A DNA stretch of 64,000 bases, taken from Anaeramoeba flamelloides (lineage: Eukaryota > Metamonada > Anaeramoebidae). Each line of letters starts with the position of its first letter. The stretch's first letter is position 1. Made by a program: the position numbers and the translations under genes. The notes beneath the pieces were generated by a model. The model searched no databases. It saw nothing but the letters and a program-made list of their open reading frames with translations, and was not told where the DNA came from. The stretch spans positions 1,421,501 to 1,485,500 of the forward strand of contig JANTQA010000036.1 of the NCBI GenBank assembly GCA_027625915.1, read 5' to 3'. This document shows positions 12,230-22,797 of this stretch, piece after piece.

Positions 12230-12860
12230 TTCAAAAATCTATTGATTTTCGTTAGGTTTTTTTTACTTTAGAAATAAACCGAAAATTTATTAAAATTTTC
12301 GGTTTATTTCTAAAGTAAAAAAAACCTAGAACACTTCACAAAATCAACAGAAAACTCAAAAACACCTAATCTCTATTTTTTTTTGATTGAAGAAATAAAA
12401 AAAAAATTAATGAAATTGTATTTTTATTTCTAAAATTAAAAAAAAAAGATAAGTGTAATTTTTCAGTATTAAAAAAAATTTAGAAAAATCTTTGTTTTTA
12501 GTTAATTCTTTTAAACTCTGTAAAACCTAACGAAAAGTGTCGTCAAGTGCCGGAGAGTGCCTAGCTTTTCTTGAGGTTTTCTTTTTTATGTGTAAAATCT
12601 ATCGATTTTCGTTCGTTTTTTTTGATTTTTCGATTTATTCTAAAATGTATTGATTTTTGTTAGGTTTTTTTTACTTTAGAAATAAACAGAAAATTTATTA
12701 AAATTTTCGGTTTATTTCTAAAGTAAAAAAAAACCTAGAACACTTCACAAATAAACAGAAAACTCAAGAAAAGCTAACGGTGGTTTTTTTTAATTTAAGA
12801 AATAAATGGAAAGTTTCTTAAATTTTCTTTTTATTTCTCAAATTAAATAAAACCTAACGA
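12230..12860. repeat. cluster of nested palindromes (type P), cluster 1
   Basis: Three or more hairpins of about 75 bp lie in 630 bp. The two best, at 12256-12331 and 12659-12737, are near-perfect: AGGTTTTTTTTACTTTAG opens and its complement closes, with AAAATTTATTAAAATTTT at the tip. A looser one lies at 12785-12850. Between them are recurring words: AATCTATYGATTTTCGTT, ACCTAGAACACTTCAC, and GTCGTCAAGTGCC next to GTGCCTAGCTTTTCTTGAGG. The same words recur at 20040-20400 and 54072-54440. Confidence 0.75.
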
Positions 12861-14962
12861 AATTTCCAACTTATTTAATTGTTAATTGATTGTTTCTGTA
12901 ATTTCATAGTTTCATTTCTAATTCTGTCAAGTTTAAAGATTTCCAACAAATATTTTCTAATTCTATTTCTTAAAATGAAGAAGATTTATATGTCTACCAA
13001 AACCTAGATTTTTTAATTTTTGAATTAATTTAATTTTCTATTTTTCTTTTGTGATATTTACTGAAACCAATTTTGTCTAGGTTTAATAAATAAGTTTTGT
13101 AGAATATTGGTAGATTAATAATGATTCCTCGATTTTTCTATTAATCCATATTTTAATATTTTAAAATCCGTTTATGTTAAAGTAATTCTTTCTAATTTAT
13201 ATAGATGTTACTATATAAAACTGCTTTAAAGAATCAATTTTTTTATCCATAAAAAAAAAAAATCTTTTTTAAACAAAAATATGAAAAGAATTTTTTGAAA
13301 TTATTATTGTACTTTTTGAAGTTGAATTTTAAATCGGTTTTTTTGATCTACTTAAATTACGTAATGTAATTTTTATGATTATATTAACTGTTTTTGTATT
13401 TTATCTTTATATAAATTCATTCCAAAATCTTTTATTATCTTCAACACAGTTAGTTCCACTTTTACTTCACAAACTTCAACGAAAATTAAGGCACAATAAA
13501 AATCCCAAATTAAGGCACAAAATTCAGATTCTATTAAAATAAATTTTGTAAAAAAAAAATTCCAAATTTGGTGCCTTAATTTGAGATTTCTTTGTGCCCT
13601 GTATTTTATTGAAAGTCTGTGCCTTAAATTTGAAACTGACTGTATATTTTTATAATTGATTCTTTGTTACTTTTCAGTAATCCTTCCGTTATTAATATTT
13701 GATCTTAGTGAACATCTGAGAACGTCGAGCTTATGTTTTGATTTTATATAAAAGGACATGAAAAATAAAAAGGTCAGATAATGTTTCGAAATGGTAAAAA
13801 CCTATTCCTTCATTTTAATAATAGACAATTAGAGATATTTTGGTATTATTTATTAAAAGTTCTAAACCAAAATCTAGAAATTCCGGAAGTGTTGTAGAGT
13901 ACCGGAGATTTCCTATATTTTTTTTTTTAATTTATAAAATATACTTAGAAATTTCTTTAATTTTCTGTTTATTTCCCAAATTAAAAAAAAAACTAATAGA
14001 TATTAGAAAGAATTAATTCCCTCCCTTAAAAATAAAAAAAAAATTAGAAATTTTTTATTTGAAATTCTTTAAGGAATCAGTCTCTATTATTTTTTTTACA
14101 GCCTTTCCAAACCTATTGTGAAATTTGACAGATAAGTAAATTGACTTTTTGTCTCAGTTGAATACAAAAAAAAAATTTCTTCAGTTATACCCTTTCATAT
14201 CCATTTCTTTTTTGATAAAGTTTTTAATTAAATGACAAATTGAAGAAAGATGACTACAGTTAAAAACAAATTTTGAAAATCAATTGTTATTATATAAATT
14301 TTTTCTTTCTTTTTTGTTTTTGACTTTATTTTTTTACATTATAATAATAAATGTAAAACAACAATTTTTAAATCTATTTTATTCGTTAATCCAAATTATT
14401 TTTTTTTTTTGAGACTAAATCTCATAACTTTTGTATCTTTACAGATAGTAATTAAAGGAAAAAAAATTGGACGATTTTGTTTATTGAGATTGGTCCATAA
14501 TTAGGTCTTATTTTCATCTACCTTTTTATGAATAGTTAATATTTTTCTATTTTGAATAAAATCAATATTTTCAAATATTAATATAAATAATTAAAAAAAA
14601 GATTTTTATTATTCTCTTTCTCAGAAACTGTGATACTCAAAATGTGTACAATGTATGTACTTTCTTCAAATGAAAAAAAAAATAATAATAAATATATATA
14701 TGTAATTTCTCAAAACCAAACTCCCTGTGTATCTTGCTAAATAAGGATAAGTCAGTTCAATTATCCGACACAGAATTAATATAATAACAGTATCTAAAAT
14801 GGCGGGCCAAGTTTTGAGAAAAAAAAACTAACAAATTAACATTTTTTTTTATCGAAAGTTAAATGTTAACCGGATGAATCAATAGTAGTCATCAATAACA
14901 AAATTCTCTCCTTTGATTGATCAGAGATATTGAAATTTTTTGGAAATTTATTCAATCCTTTA
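12861..14962. other. spacer with small palindromes
   Basis: No gene is seen. At 13483-13640 the word TTAAGGCAC occurs in both orientations around a short centre, forming a loose palindrome shared with about 9030. At 13912-13995 there is a decayed type-P hairpin next to CCGGAAGTG / TACCGGAG words. At 14069-14100 there is a TTAAGG-ATCAGTCTCTATTA end related to the elements at 14963 and 59932. At 14705-14820 TTTCTCAAAAC occurs inverted about 115 bp apart. Confidence 0.55.
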
Positions 14963-15137
14963 GGGACTAATCTCTATTAATTTTTTTTACACAAATTTAA
15001 GAGAGATTGAGAAAATTTTTTGTCAATTACTTAGGTTTGAAAAACCCGGTTTATTATTAATATTAAACATATTTCGAGATATGGAATCTTTATTTAGAAA
15101 TTGGCCAAAAAAAAAAAATAAAATAAAGACTATTTCC
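14963..15137. mobile_element. small inverted-repeat element with GGGACTA ends (TTAA group)
   Basis: About 175 bp. The left end is GGGACTAATCTCTATTAA preceded by TTTA. The right end, read in reverse, is GGAAATAGTCTTTATT preceded by TTAA. Both arms then carry a T-run and a CAATT-ACTTAG / CAATTTCTAAAT block, as in the larger element at 59932-60860. Non-coding; likely an internally deleted relative. Confidence 0.5.
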
Positions 15138-15229
15138 TTAATATTCCCCTCATTAAATAATTGATAATTTTTTATCATGAATTTTTTTTTTTTATTATTA
15201 AAAATATCCAAATCTAAAATTAGTAATTA

Positions 15230-16095
15230 CCATTGTGAAAAAAATTTGGGTCATTAAAAAAAATTGGGTCAGTCAAAAATTTGTTATTCGTTTTTTAAAT
15301 AGTAAATATTAGCAAAATGATTTTTGATCAAAGTAAAATTTTATGAACAAATCTTACATTTAAGAAAAACCAAAGTCACTATCAATAATAATTTTCAAAG
15401 ACCAATGTTATTAACTTGTATTTTGACAATTTAGAATTACTGTGGAACTCTAAAATACAAAAATTTACTTTTAATTGTTAACTTTACTGAAAATGTTATT
15501 TTTTTTTATTAGGATATATTAAAATCTATTAATTCAATAAGACATTTACTATTGCTCATTAACGTGAATTTATCAAAGTTAATCTTAAATATCCTTTTAA
15601 ACCAAATTGAATAATAAAATCTTCCAAAAAAGCTATTTTTTCAGAATAGATTGTTTTCCACTAATTTTTTACAATCAAAACTTCAAAATAACAAAATATC
15701 AAGATTTTAGAAACCATCTAAATACTTTAAATCTCCATAGACAAACTTTAATTTAAAACACTTATTAATTTTTGGTCTTTCCAAACAATGAATAACTTGA
15801 TCTTGGAATGTAATCTAATAAAAAAAATCAACATTTTTAGTAAAGTTAACAATTAAAAGTAAATTTTTGTATTTTAGAGTTCCACAGTAATTCTAAATGG
15901 TCAAAATTCAATAATTTAATATTACCTTTGAAAATTATTATTGATAGTGACTTTGGTTTTTCTTAAATGTAAGATTTGTTCATAAAATTTTACTTTGATC
16001 AAAAATCATTTTGCTAATATTTACTATTTAAAAAACGAAAACAAATTTTTGACTTACCCAATTTTTTTTAGTGAACCAAATTTTTTTCACAATGG
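15230..16095. mobile_element. 866-bp MITE with long terminal inverted repeats and TTA duplication, copy 1
   Basis: The ends are CCATTGTGAAAAAAATTTGG and its inverse, and the terminal inverted repeats run for about 260 bp each. The element is flanked by TTA at 15227-15229 and 16096-16098. A second copy at 40979-41841 is flanked by TAA on both sides and has its centre in the opposite orientation. Three-base TWA target duplications are the hallmark of PIF/Harbinger transposition, so this is most likely a Harbinger-driven MITE. No transposase is encoded. Confidence 0.85.
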
Positions 16096-16527
16096 TTAAA
16101 ATAATATAAAATTAAATAAAATAAGAATGAATTTGCAAAAATTAAAAATAAAAAAGAATAAAAACTTTTTATTATCAATTATTATATATTTTTTTCTGTA
16201 AAAATTCCAATGATGGAAAAATATCATTTGTTTCAATATTTGATTCTTTCATTTTTTATCTCTTATATTTATATTCAAATTTGCCACTTCATTTTATGAA
16301 AATCAAATCGTAATTTTTTTGAATAAATCAATGCAAAATTTTTTGATTGATTTTTTTAACACATTTTGATTGAAATATTTTAAAATGATCGGTTTGGTCG
16401 TTTTACACAATAGCTGTAGAGATTAATGTCATCAAGATATATATTTTTTTATATCGTATTGTTTTTATTTTTATTTGTATTTTTGCTCTCTTTCTGATTG
16501 GTTATCTTTTAAAATTGCTCTGTGCTT
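16096..16527. other. spacer between the MITE and the 3' end of the Asn/Lys-rich gene
   Basis: A/T-rich, 430 bp. Nothing is seen in it beyond the 3' flank of the minus-strand gene that ends at 16528. Confidence 0.5.
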
Positions 16528-17619
16528 TCATTTATGCTTATTTTTATGTGAATGCTTTTTGTGGGTCTTCTTTTTTTTGTTTGATTTAGAACCAATCTTA
16601 TACTTTGATTTTTTGTGGCTTGTTTTGGAGGTTTTTAGGGAATATTTCTCAAAATTATTTTTTTTAGCTCTTTTCTGCTTCCTTTTGTTGTGGCATTTCT
16701 CTGACTTCCTTTTGTGGATTTTTTTATGACTTTGTTTTTTGTTCTTGGCATTTCCGTTCTCGTTTACCTTTTCCGTTTTCGTGGGCAAATCTTTTTTCCT
16801 CAGCTCTTTTGGGTTTTTGGAATTTTGAAATTTTTTTTTGTTTTCCTTTGGTTTATGGTTCTTGATTTTTTTTTTATAATTTTGTGTTGAGGCTTCTTTG
16901 TTGGTTGGGTGTTGTCTTTTTTTTCTTTTCTTACTTATTGATAGAGAGAAATTTTTTTTGTGGTCTTTAATATTGAGAGTAAGATCTACATTTTGCAAAT
17001 TTTGTTTCTTTTTTGTTTTAATTGTATTTTGTGAATTCTCATTTACACTCGTATTGAAACCCCCACGCTCATTATTTTTGGTATGGTTGTTCTTTTTATT
17101 CTTATTCTTTGGCTTCTTGTTATTCTTATTATTCTTGTTATTGTGTATCAGAGTGATTTTGAGATTTTGGTTTTCACTCTCGTTTTTGATAGATTTGGTA
17201 TTTGGGTGATTTTGGTTAACCGAATGGGAATTTTTCAAATCGTATTGTTGGTTTTGAAGTGGGCTGTTAGTACTTATCTTTTTACTAACCTCATTTCTTC
17301 TTTTTCTTTGATTATTATATAATGTGAAATAATATGGATTATCAGATCTCTGATCTCTGCGTCCTAATCGTGGTTGGTTCAAAGAAGTAAAGTTATTTTG
17401 GTACCTTAAGGGGAATTTGTGATAACTATCAAAAGTAGTGTGTGAAAATGGATTCAAATTTCGTAGATCTTTTTCTTGTTTTAAAGTTTCAAGTAAAAGT
17501 GTTTCTTCTAAAAAATATGTAGAATCATAAAAAAGATCGGAAATATTTAAATCAACTCCAAAAAAATAATCATAAACTTCAGGTTCAAACAAATTTAGTT
17601 CTGAGGAAGTGAATGCCAT
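16528..17619 (-). CDS. unknown protein: acidic/aromatic head, Asn/Lys-rich basic tail
   Basis: A single intact frame of 363 codons. I do not recognise a family. Residues 1-50 are acidic and rich in Phe, Tyr and Leu (LNLFEPEVYDYFFGVDLN, then EETLLLETL). The next 70 residues are mixed, and from about residue 120 to the end the chain is dominated by Lys, Asn and Ser with KKNN and HKKSK-type runs, ending in KKHSHKNKHK. No membrane segment or signal peptide is visible. An acidic-hydrophobic head on a strongly basic tail would fit a nuclear, nucleic-acid-binding or transcription-related protein, but this is inference from composition. The length without a stop in an AT-rich genome and the structured head argue that it is real; the tail could have grown by codon slippage. 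Confidence 0.6.
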   Translation of the reverse strand: MAFTSSELNLFEPEVYDYFFGVDLNISDLFYDSTYFLEETLLLETLKQEKDLRNLNPFSHTTFDSYHKFPLRYQNNFTSLNQPRLGRRDQRSDNPYYFTLYNNQRKRRNEVSKKISTNSPLQNQQYDLKNSHSVNQNHPNTKSIKNESENQNLKITLIHNNKNNKNNKKPKNKNKKNNHTKNNERGGFNTSVNENSQNTIKTKKKQNLQNVDLTLNIKDHKKNFSLSISKKRKKRQHPTNKEASTQNYKKKIKNHKPKENKKKFQNSKNPKELRKKDLPTKTEKVNENGNAKNKKQSHKKIHKRKSEKCHNKRKQKRAKKNNFEKYSLKTSKTSHKKSKYKIGSKSNKKKKTHKKHSHKNKHK

Positions 17620-18375
17620 TGTTGTTCGAGAATTGAAATAATTTATAAAACAACAAAATTTATTTATTAATAATTGTAAAAAATTGAATTATAAACTTTT
17701 TTTCAACAACTTGACCAGAACAATTAGTTCGAAATTAGGTATTAAAGTTGCACACTATTGAGATTGTAATCTTAAAAACTTCTATATAGAGTGTTTGTGA
17801 GAATCTATGATCAAAAAGGTCAAAGTTTAACTTTTTTAAATAATTTTTTTTTAGTTAAAAAAATTGCTCTCCATTTTGATGAAATTTCAACTTGAGTCCA
17901 TTCTTTTCCAATTATTAACGTTATTCTTTTACAAAATTATTATTTTTTGGAAAAAGCTAAAAAAAAATTTTGATTTTTTTTAAAATAATGAAACAGGTGT
18001 TAAAATAAATCTTAAATCCTTTTTTAGAGTCACACAATTTTTTGGTTTCTTTTTAAAATTTTTAGGGTTTTTTAGTCCAATAACTAGAATTTAATTTTAA
18101 AGATCTTTTCAAACTTGTCATTCAATTTCAATATTTTGGTGTTTTTGTCGAATTAATTTTATAAAATTATTTTTGGTCACTTGTTGAAAATTAATTTTTA
18201 AATTAAAACAAAGAACAAGAATGAAGGTTTTTAATCATGTGAGTTGTCCATTTTTTTATTATGTATTAAAACAAGAGTGAACAATTTATTGAATTTTCAA
18301 ACCGATTAAAATTTGGGAAATGTAAGAAAGTCAAAGGAATTTTTGAGATTTCAATCTTTTGTTTTTTACTTTTAT
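17620..18375. other. spacer, no gene seen
   Basis: 5' flank of the Asn/Lys-rich gene followed by A/T-rich sequence with no open frame of note. Confidence 0.5.
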
Positions 18376-19575
18376 TTGTTAAGGGAGTAGGTACATTTTA
18401 CTAATTTTGAATATCTGAGTTACTGAGTATCTGAATTATTCTAATCGATTCTGAAAGCAATGAATTTTTTTCTTTTAATAAATAGGGGAAGGTGTATTTA
18501 CTTGTCTAAGAGATTTATATACCAATTAAGAAATAAAAATCAAAAAATTATGAAAGAATTGATCCTTAAAAAATAAATAAAAATCATTTATTTATAGGTC
18601 CTATTATTAAAATATTTGATACAATTACTTCTTCTTCCCTTGGTTTTAGTTAAAATTCTTATCAAAGAAAAATTTTAATTGAATTATTTTTAAGAAAAAA
18701 ATTATTTTGTATTTCTAAAAATTTATTAAAATGAATTTAAAAGTTCAATTTTCAACAAATTTCATCTAATTAAAATTTTTATTTACAAAATAGGATATCT
18801 ATTAAATTTCTATATAGAAATTTAGATTTATTGGGTTGTATTTGTTTTGATTTTAAAATAATTTATTTTCGATCAAATTTGAGTAAATCAAAATAATTCA
18901 AAAACTTATTGAAATTTTTTCTCAATTTTCTTCTTCTTTGGGTTGAAATTTACCTTTGTTTTTTGATTTTAATAATTCAATTTGTTTTGCTTTAATCTTT
19001 TAAATCTATATTCAATGCTTTTTCGAGTTTGATAAAAATGTATGAAAAAAGACTTTTGAAACAAAATGTTTAAAAAAATGGATTATAAAAAACTAATAAA
19101 TATTAATGACAAAGAAATTCAAGATAAAGTTTTACTTATTATTTTTCAAATTGAGAAAATAAAGAAAAAATAAACCATAAAAAATAAGCTTTGGTAAAAA
19201 TTTTTTTTTTTAATTCAATGATTTCAACAAGTTTATTAGGAAAGATGATATTTCTTGTCTTGTTCTAAAAAAGGAAATATTTGTTTAAAAATACACATCT
19301 TCTCAGCTCCGTTTTTGTTGCTTAATTTTTAGTTAATTTGATCTCATTCGTATAACCTTGTTGCATATTTCTCAATTCAAAACATAATTTAATAAAACCA
19401 AAAATCTAATAAAAAAAATATTCAAAAAATTAAATATTAGAGATTCAACCTTGATTTGCTTTCTCTTTTCACAAATAAAGTATGAATGATAAATTGATTA
19501 CATACTTTCAATTTTCAATGTTACATTCAAAAAAATCTCTTTTTTTTATTTTGAAGGGGGGAACCTATTTTCCTC
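18376..19575 (+). repeat. dispersed repeat A, copy 2, with TTAAGGGAGTAGG terminus
   Basis: Collinear with the NAPRT-intron copy and with 39917-41930. It opens with TTAAGGGAGTAGGTACATTT at about 18378 and may close at GAACCTATTTTCCTC near 19570, which would be a decayed inverse of the opening. If so, the whole is an inverted-repeat element of about 1.2 kb. Non-coding and old. Confidence 0.55.
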
Positions 19576-19586
19576 TTATAGTCGTT

Positions 19587-19670
19587 ATGTTTTCCAGAAT
19601 TCAAAAGAATTGATTAAAATCTTAGATTTTACTCTATTCTTTTAAATTCTGGAAAACCTAGGCACTTTCC
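19587..19670. repeat. type-Q hairpin
   Basis: A palindrome of about 80 bp: TTTTCCAGAATTCAAAAG on the left and CTTTTAAATTCTGGAAAA on the right, with AAATCTTAGATTTTACTC at the centre. It is followed by CCTAGGCACTTTCC. The same hairpin occurs at 36367-36440, 54072-54150 and 54243-54318. Confidence 0.75.
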
Positions 19671-20039
19671 TAATTTCTGGATTTTTGTTTTGAAATTTTA
19701 ATTTAGAGTATAATTTATTTTATTATTAGCTAATGATAAAATAAATAATGAGTCTTTATTTCGAATAATATCAAGAATATTATTCTTTAGTAGCTTATTA
19801 TTTCTATTTATTTGAATTAAAACCTGAATTCAAATTTTTTGATTTTTTCCATAGAATGGGTAGTCCCAAAGAATTTGATCGATATTTTCTATTATTTCCA
19901 GATTAGAATGATTTTTACATAAGTTGCAGAATTTTGTATACAATTTATTTTTATCATATACATATGAATATCTGTTTTGATAATTTATGAAATTTCTTAA
20001 TTTAAAATTAAGTTGAGCCTACTCATTTTTATTATTTTT

Positions 20040-20400
20040 TGTCATTAGGTTTTTTTTAATTTAATAAATAAATATAAAATTTTATATAATTTTCGGTTTA
20101 TTCCTTAAATTAAGAGAACCCACAGTTAGGTTTTCTTTAGTTTTCTGTTTATTTGTGAAATTTTCTCGGTTTTTTTGAGGTTTTCTATTTTATTTCTGAA
20201 GTTTTCTAGGTTTTTTTTTTACTTTAGAAATAAAGAGAAAATTTATTAAAATTTTCGATTTATTTCTAAAGTAAAAAAAACCTTACGAAAATCTATTGAT
20301 TTTCTAAATAAATAGAAACCTCAAAAAAAAACAAACGAAAATCGATAGATTTAACAAATAAAACAGAAAACCACAAGAAAACATAGGCACTATACGACAT
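20040..20400. repeat. cluster of nested palindromes (type P), cluster 2
   Basis: A good hairpin at 20205-20285 has TTTACTTTAGAAATAAA on one arm and its complement on the other. A decayed one lies at 20045-20115. The right side carries ACGAAAATCGATAGATTTAA and then CATAGGCACTATACGACAT, the same closing words as at 54400-54440 and, inverted, at 12530-12580. Confidence 0.7.
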
Positions 20401-20589
20401 GACTTTTTGTTGATATTATTATTATACCTAATAATTTTTTAAATATTCTTGACCTTTCCATCTATAACTATTTATAATTAACTTATTGTCTAAAATTATT
20501 TAGATTTGCATTTAATAATTATAAATTTTCTATTTCACAATTAATATTTTCATCTTTTTTTTTTTTTTTTTGAAATTTTAATTGTTGTG

Positions 20590-21790
20590 AAATGTGACAA
20601 AACCCTAGTATTTCTAATTTTTTTTTCAGTTTATATCCTCTTTTGTAAATTGATATTCTTGCTTGGTTGAGTTTAGCTTTAGTTTTATAAATTATTCTTG
20701 GAGAGTGTGGATATATTTTTAAAAATTTTGTTACTTTTTTATTTATCCAAGTCTTGATTAAGTTAAAGTCTTTTTGATTTGGATTAAAAATTACAAGTCC
20801 AATAAAATAATTGAATAATATATATCAATTTAAACATTTGTAATTTTACTCCATTGACGAGTTTTTGTTGGCTAATTTTTTTTTTACTTTTTTTAAAAAA
20901 TATCTTTTACTTTTTAAAGTTTTTTTGTTAATTTTTTGTTTTTTCTAACCAAATACCTAAATATTTTATGTCTAAAAACATGTATAATTTTGGATTAAGT
21001 TTTTTTATCAATATTTGGATTCATTCCAAATTCTTGAATAATTTTAAAGATAATTATTAATTTTTTTGTCAATTTCTGACATGGTCCTTCCCTTATTTAA
21101 ATCAAATCATCTGCAAACATCTTTCCATGTTTTGCAAGATTTTTTATTATTTCAATTAAAAAATGGCTAATAAATCCAAATAATAAAGGCGAAAAAGGAT
21201 CTCATTGATAAAACCCTAAAAAAATTTCAATAATAAGTAGGGTTGTGCAATTAAAATTTTTATAAAATATAAAATGTACAGACTTACTTATCGAAAAAAA
21301 AAATGAATTAGGGCCAAGAATCTATTAATAGTTGTTAATGAAATGTAAACTAATTTCCAAAATTTTGGACACTGTCAAATGGTTGAAAGAATAGTAATAC
21401 AATTTCATTTAAATTTGAAAATAATTTTGATTTTTGTAAAATATAAAAATCTTTTTTTAATCCTTTAGTTTTTTGTTTCCATTTTTTTTTTTTGTTTTAA
21501 GTAACTTATTTCGTTCTATTCAATATATTTTTTTTTCAATTGATTGATATTGGGTTAAATTTGATCTACTCAAAATAGAATAATCCAAATAAAATTAATT
21601 TATGATACCTAAACATTTGATCGATCAATATTCCTAATAGAATTTTCAACAAATTTACCATTACATTTTTTTTTAGTGATTTTTCATCTCCAAAATTTTT
21701 TAACAAGATTAGATTTATTAACAATTAATAATCATTTCTTTTTTGTTTTTTGGTTATTGTAATTTAAAAAAAATAATTTTTGAAATTTCA
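20590..21790 (-). mobile_element. decayed LINE (non-LTR retrotransposon) fragment with reverse-transcriptase motifs
   Basis: Read on the minus strand, the fragment carries reverse-transcriptase landmarks in the right order: QPFDSV near 21370 (motif A of the KAFDSV type), then GFYQ-DPFSPLLFG near 21190 with a stop at the position of the usual Gly of QGDP, and MFADDLI at 21120-21102 (the YADDL box). The GDPxSPLLF plus FADDL combination is typical of non-LTR elements, not of LTR or viral enzymes. Several stops interrupt the frame, so it is dead. The upstream part (21390-21780) also occurs inverted at 37250-37800, so at least two fragments of one family are present. Confidence 0.7.
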
Positions 21791-22797
21791 ATTGGTGAAT
21801 GGTTTAATTTGGTATTTCTTCAAGAATAGATTAAAAAAGAAATTTTTTATTTTTTTTCATTCTAACCCTGGCTGAATCTTCTTTATATTGGGAAGAAGAG
21901 TTACATAGGAAAAGATCAAGTGGTGTCTTGCTAATACTGTGAGACACTGAAACACGAAAATATGAAGAACTTGAAAATAAAAAACCCAAAATAAGTTCTA
22001 AAAATGACCAAAGGTTTAAAGCAAATAAGATTAAAAAAAAAAAATTACAACAACTTAATCAACAATTCCCAAGTGAACATTCATGATCAATTTTCAATTT
22101 AAATTCAATCAACCAAAAGTATCGTAAATATGTTTTTGAGGCTCCTTAATTAAAAATAGCTTATTTTTTTTTCCTTTCAAACTAATTACTACTGATAAAC
22201 CATTTATAAATTTCTTTCTTTTTTTTTTTTTTTCTTTTTAAACTTTTCAATATTTTACTTTTCCTTTTTAAAGATTTCAAAATTTGGATGTGTCTTTCCC
22301 TTGAACAATCATGAAATCTATGATTTTACACTTAAATTATCTTTGAGAAAATTTAAGTAAAAGGGCATTTAGAGTGTAATTTACACTCTTCCCTAAAACA
22401 AAAAAGATTTTTTTTTTCAAAAATTGTTTTTTGATCTGTTAAAAATTTTGGATTAGAGTTTAGTAAAGACTCAAAAACAGAATAGTCTTTGAAATATGAA
22501 AAAAAATTCCAAACTTTTTTAGAAATACATTAAATTAAAAATTTGATTTAGCACATATCCAAGATAAAACAAAAGAAAAAGACAATAATAATGGAGAAAA
22601 TTTCAACTGTTTATTTATTTAGTTTTTGTTTTTTTTTCAAGAAACAAAAATATGATTAATTTTGAATTTGGAAAAAAAAAAAAATTAAAAAGTAGTAACA
22701 AGTTAATTAAAGAGCAAAAGAAAAATGTAAAATAAAAAAAAAAAAGATAAAATATATAATATATATTAATTAATAGTACTAAAAATAACAACAAGAT
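21791..22797. other. spacer downstream of the Furry-like gene
   Basis: A/T-rich, about 1 kb, no gene seen. Near 22340-22390 there is a short AATTACACTC word inverted around its axis (TAGAGTGTAATTTACACTC). The last 60 bp are the 3' flank of the minus-strand gene. Confidence 0.5.

Noticed and set aside
16475-17322. Plus-strand Phe/Leu-rich frames resembling membrane proteins
   Set aside because: They are antisense to the Asn/Lys-rich protein; the poly-Lys codons read as Phe on the other strand.
20590-21790. LTR or viral origin of the reverse-transcriptase fragment
   Set aside because: The DPFSPLLF and FADDL motifs and the FDSV motif A are of non-LTR type, and no terminal repeats or gag/integrase motifs are seen.
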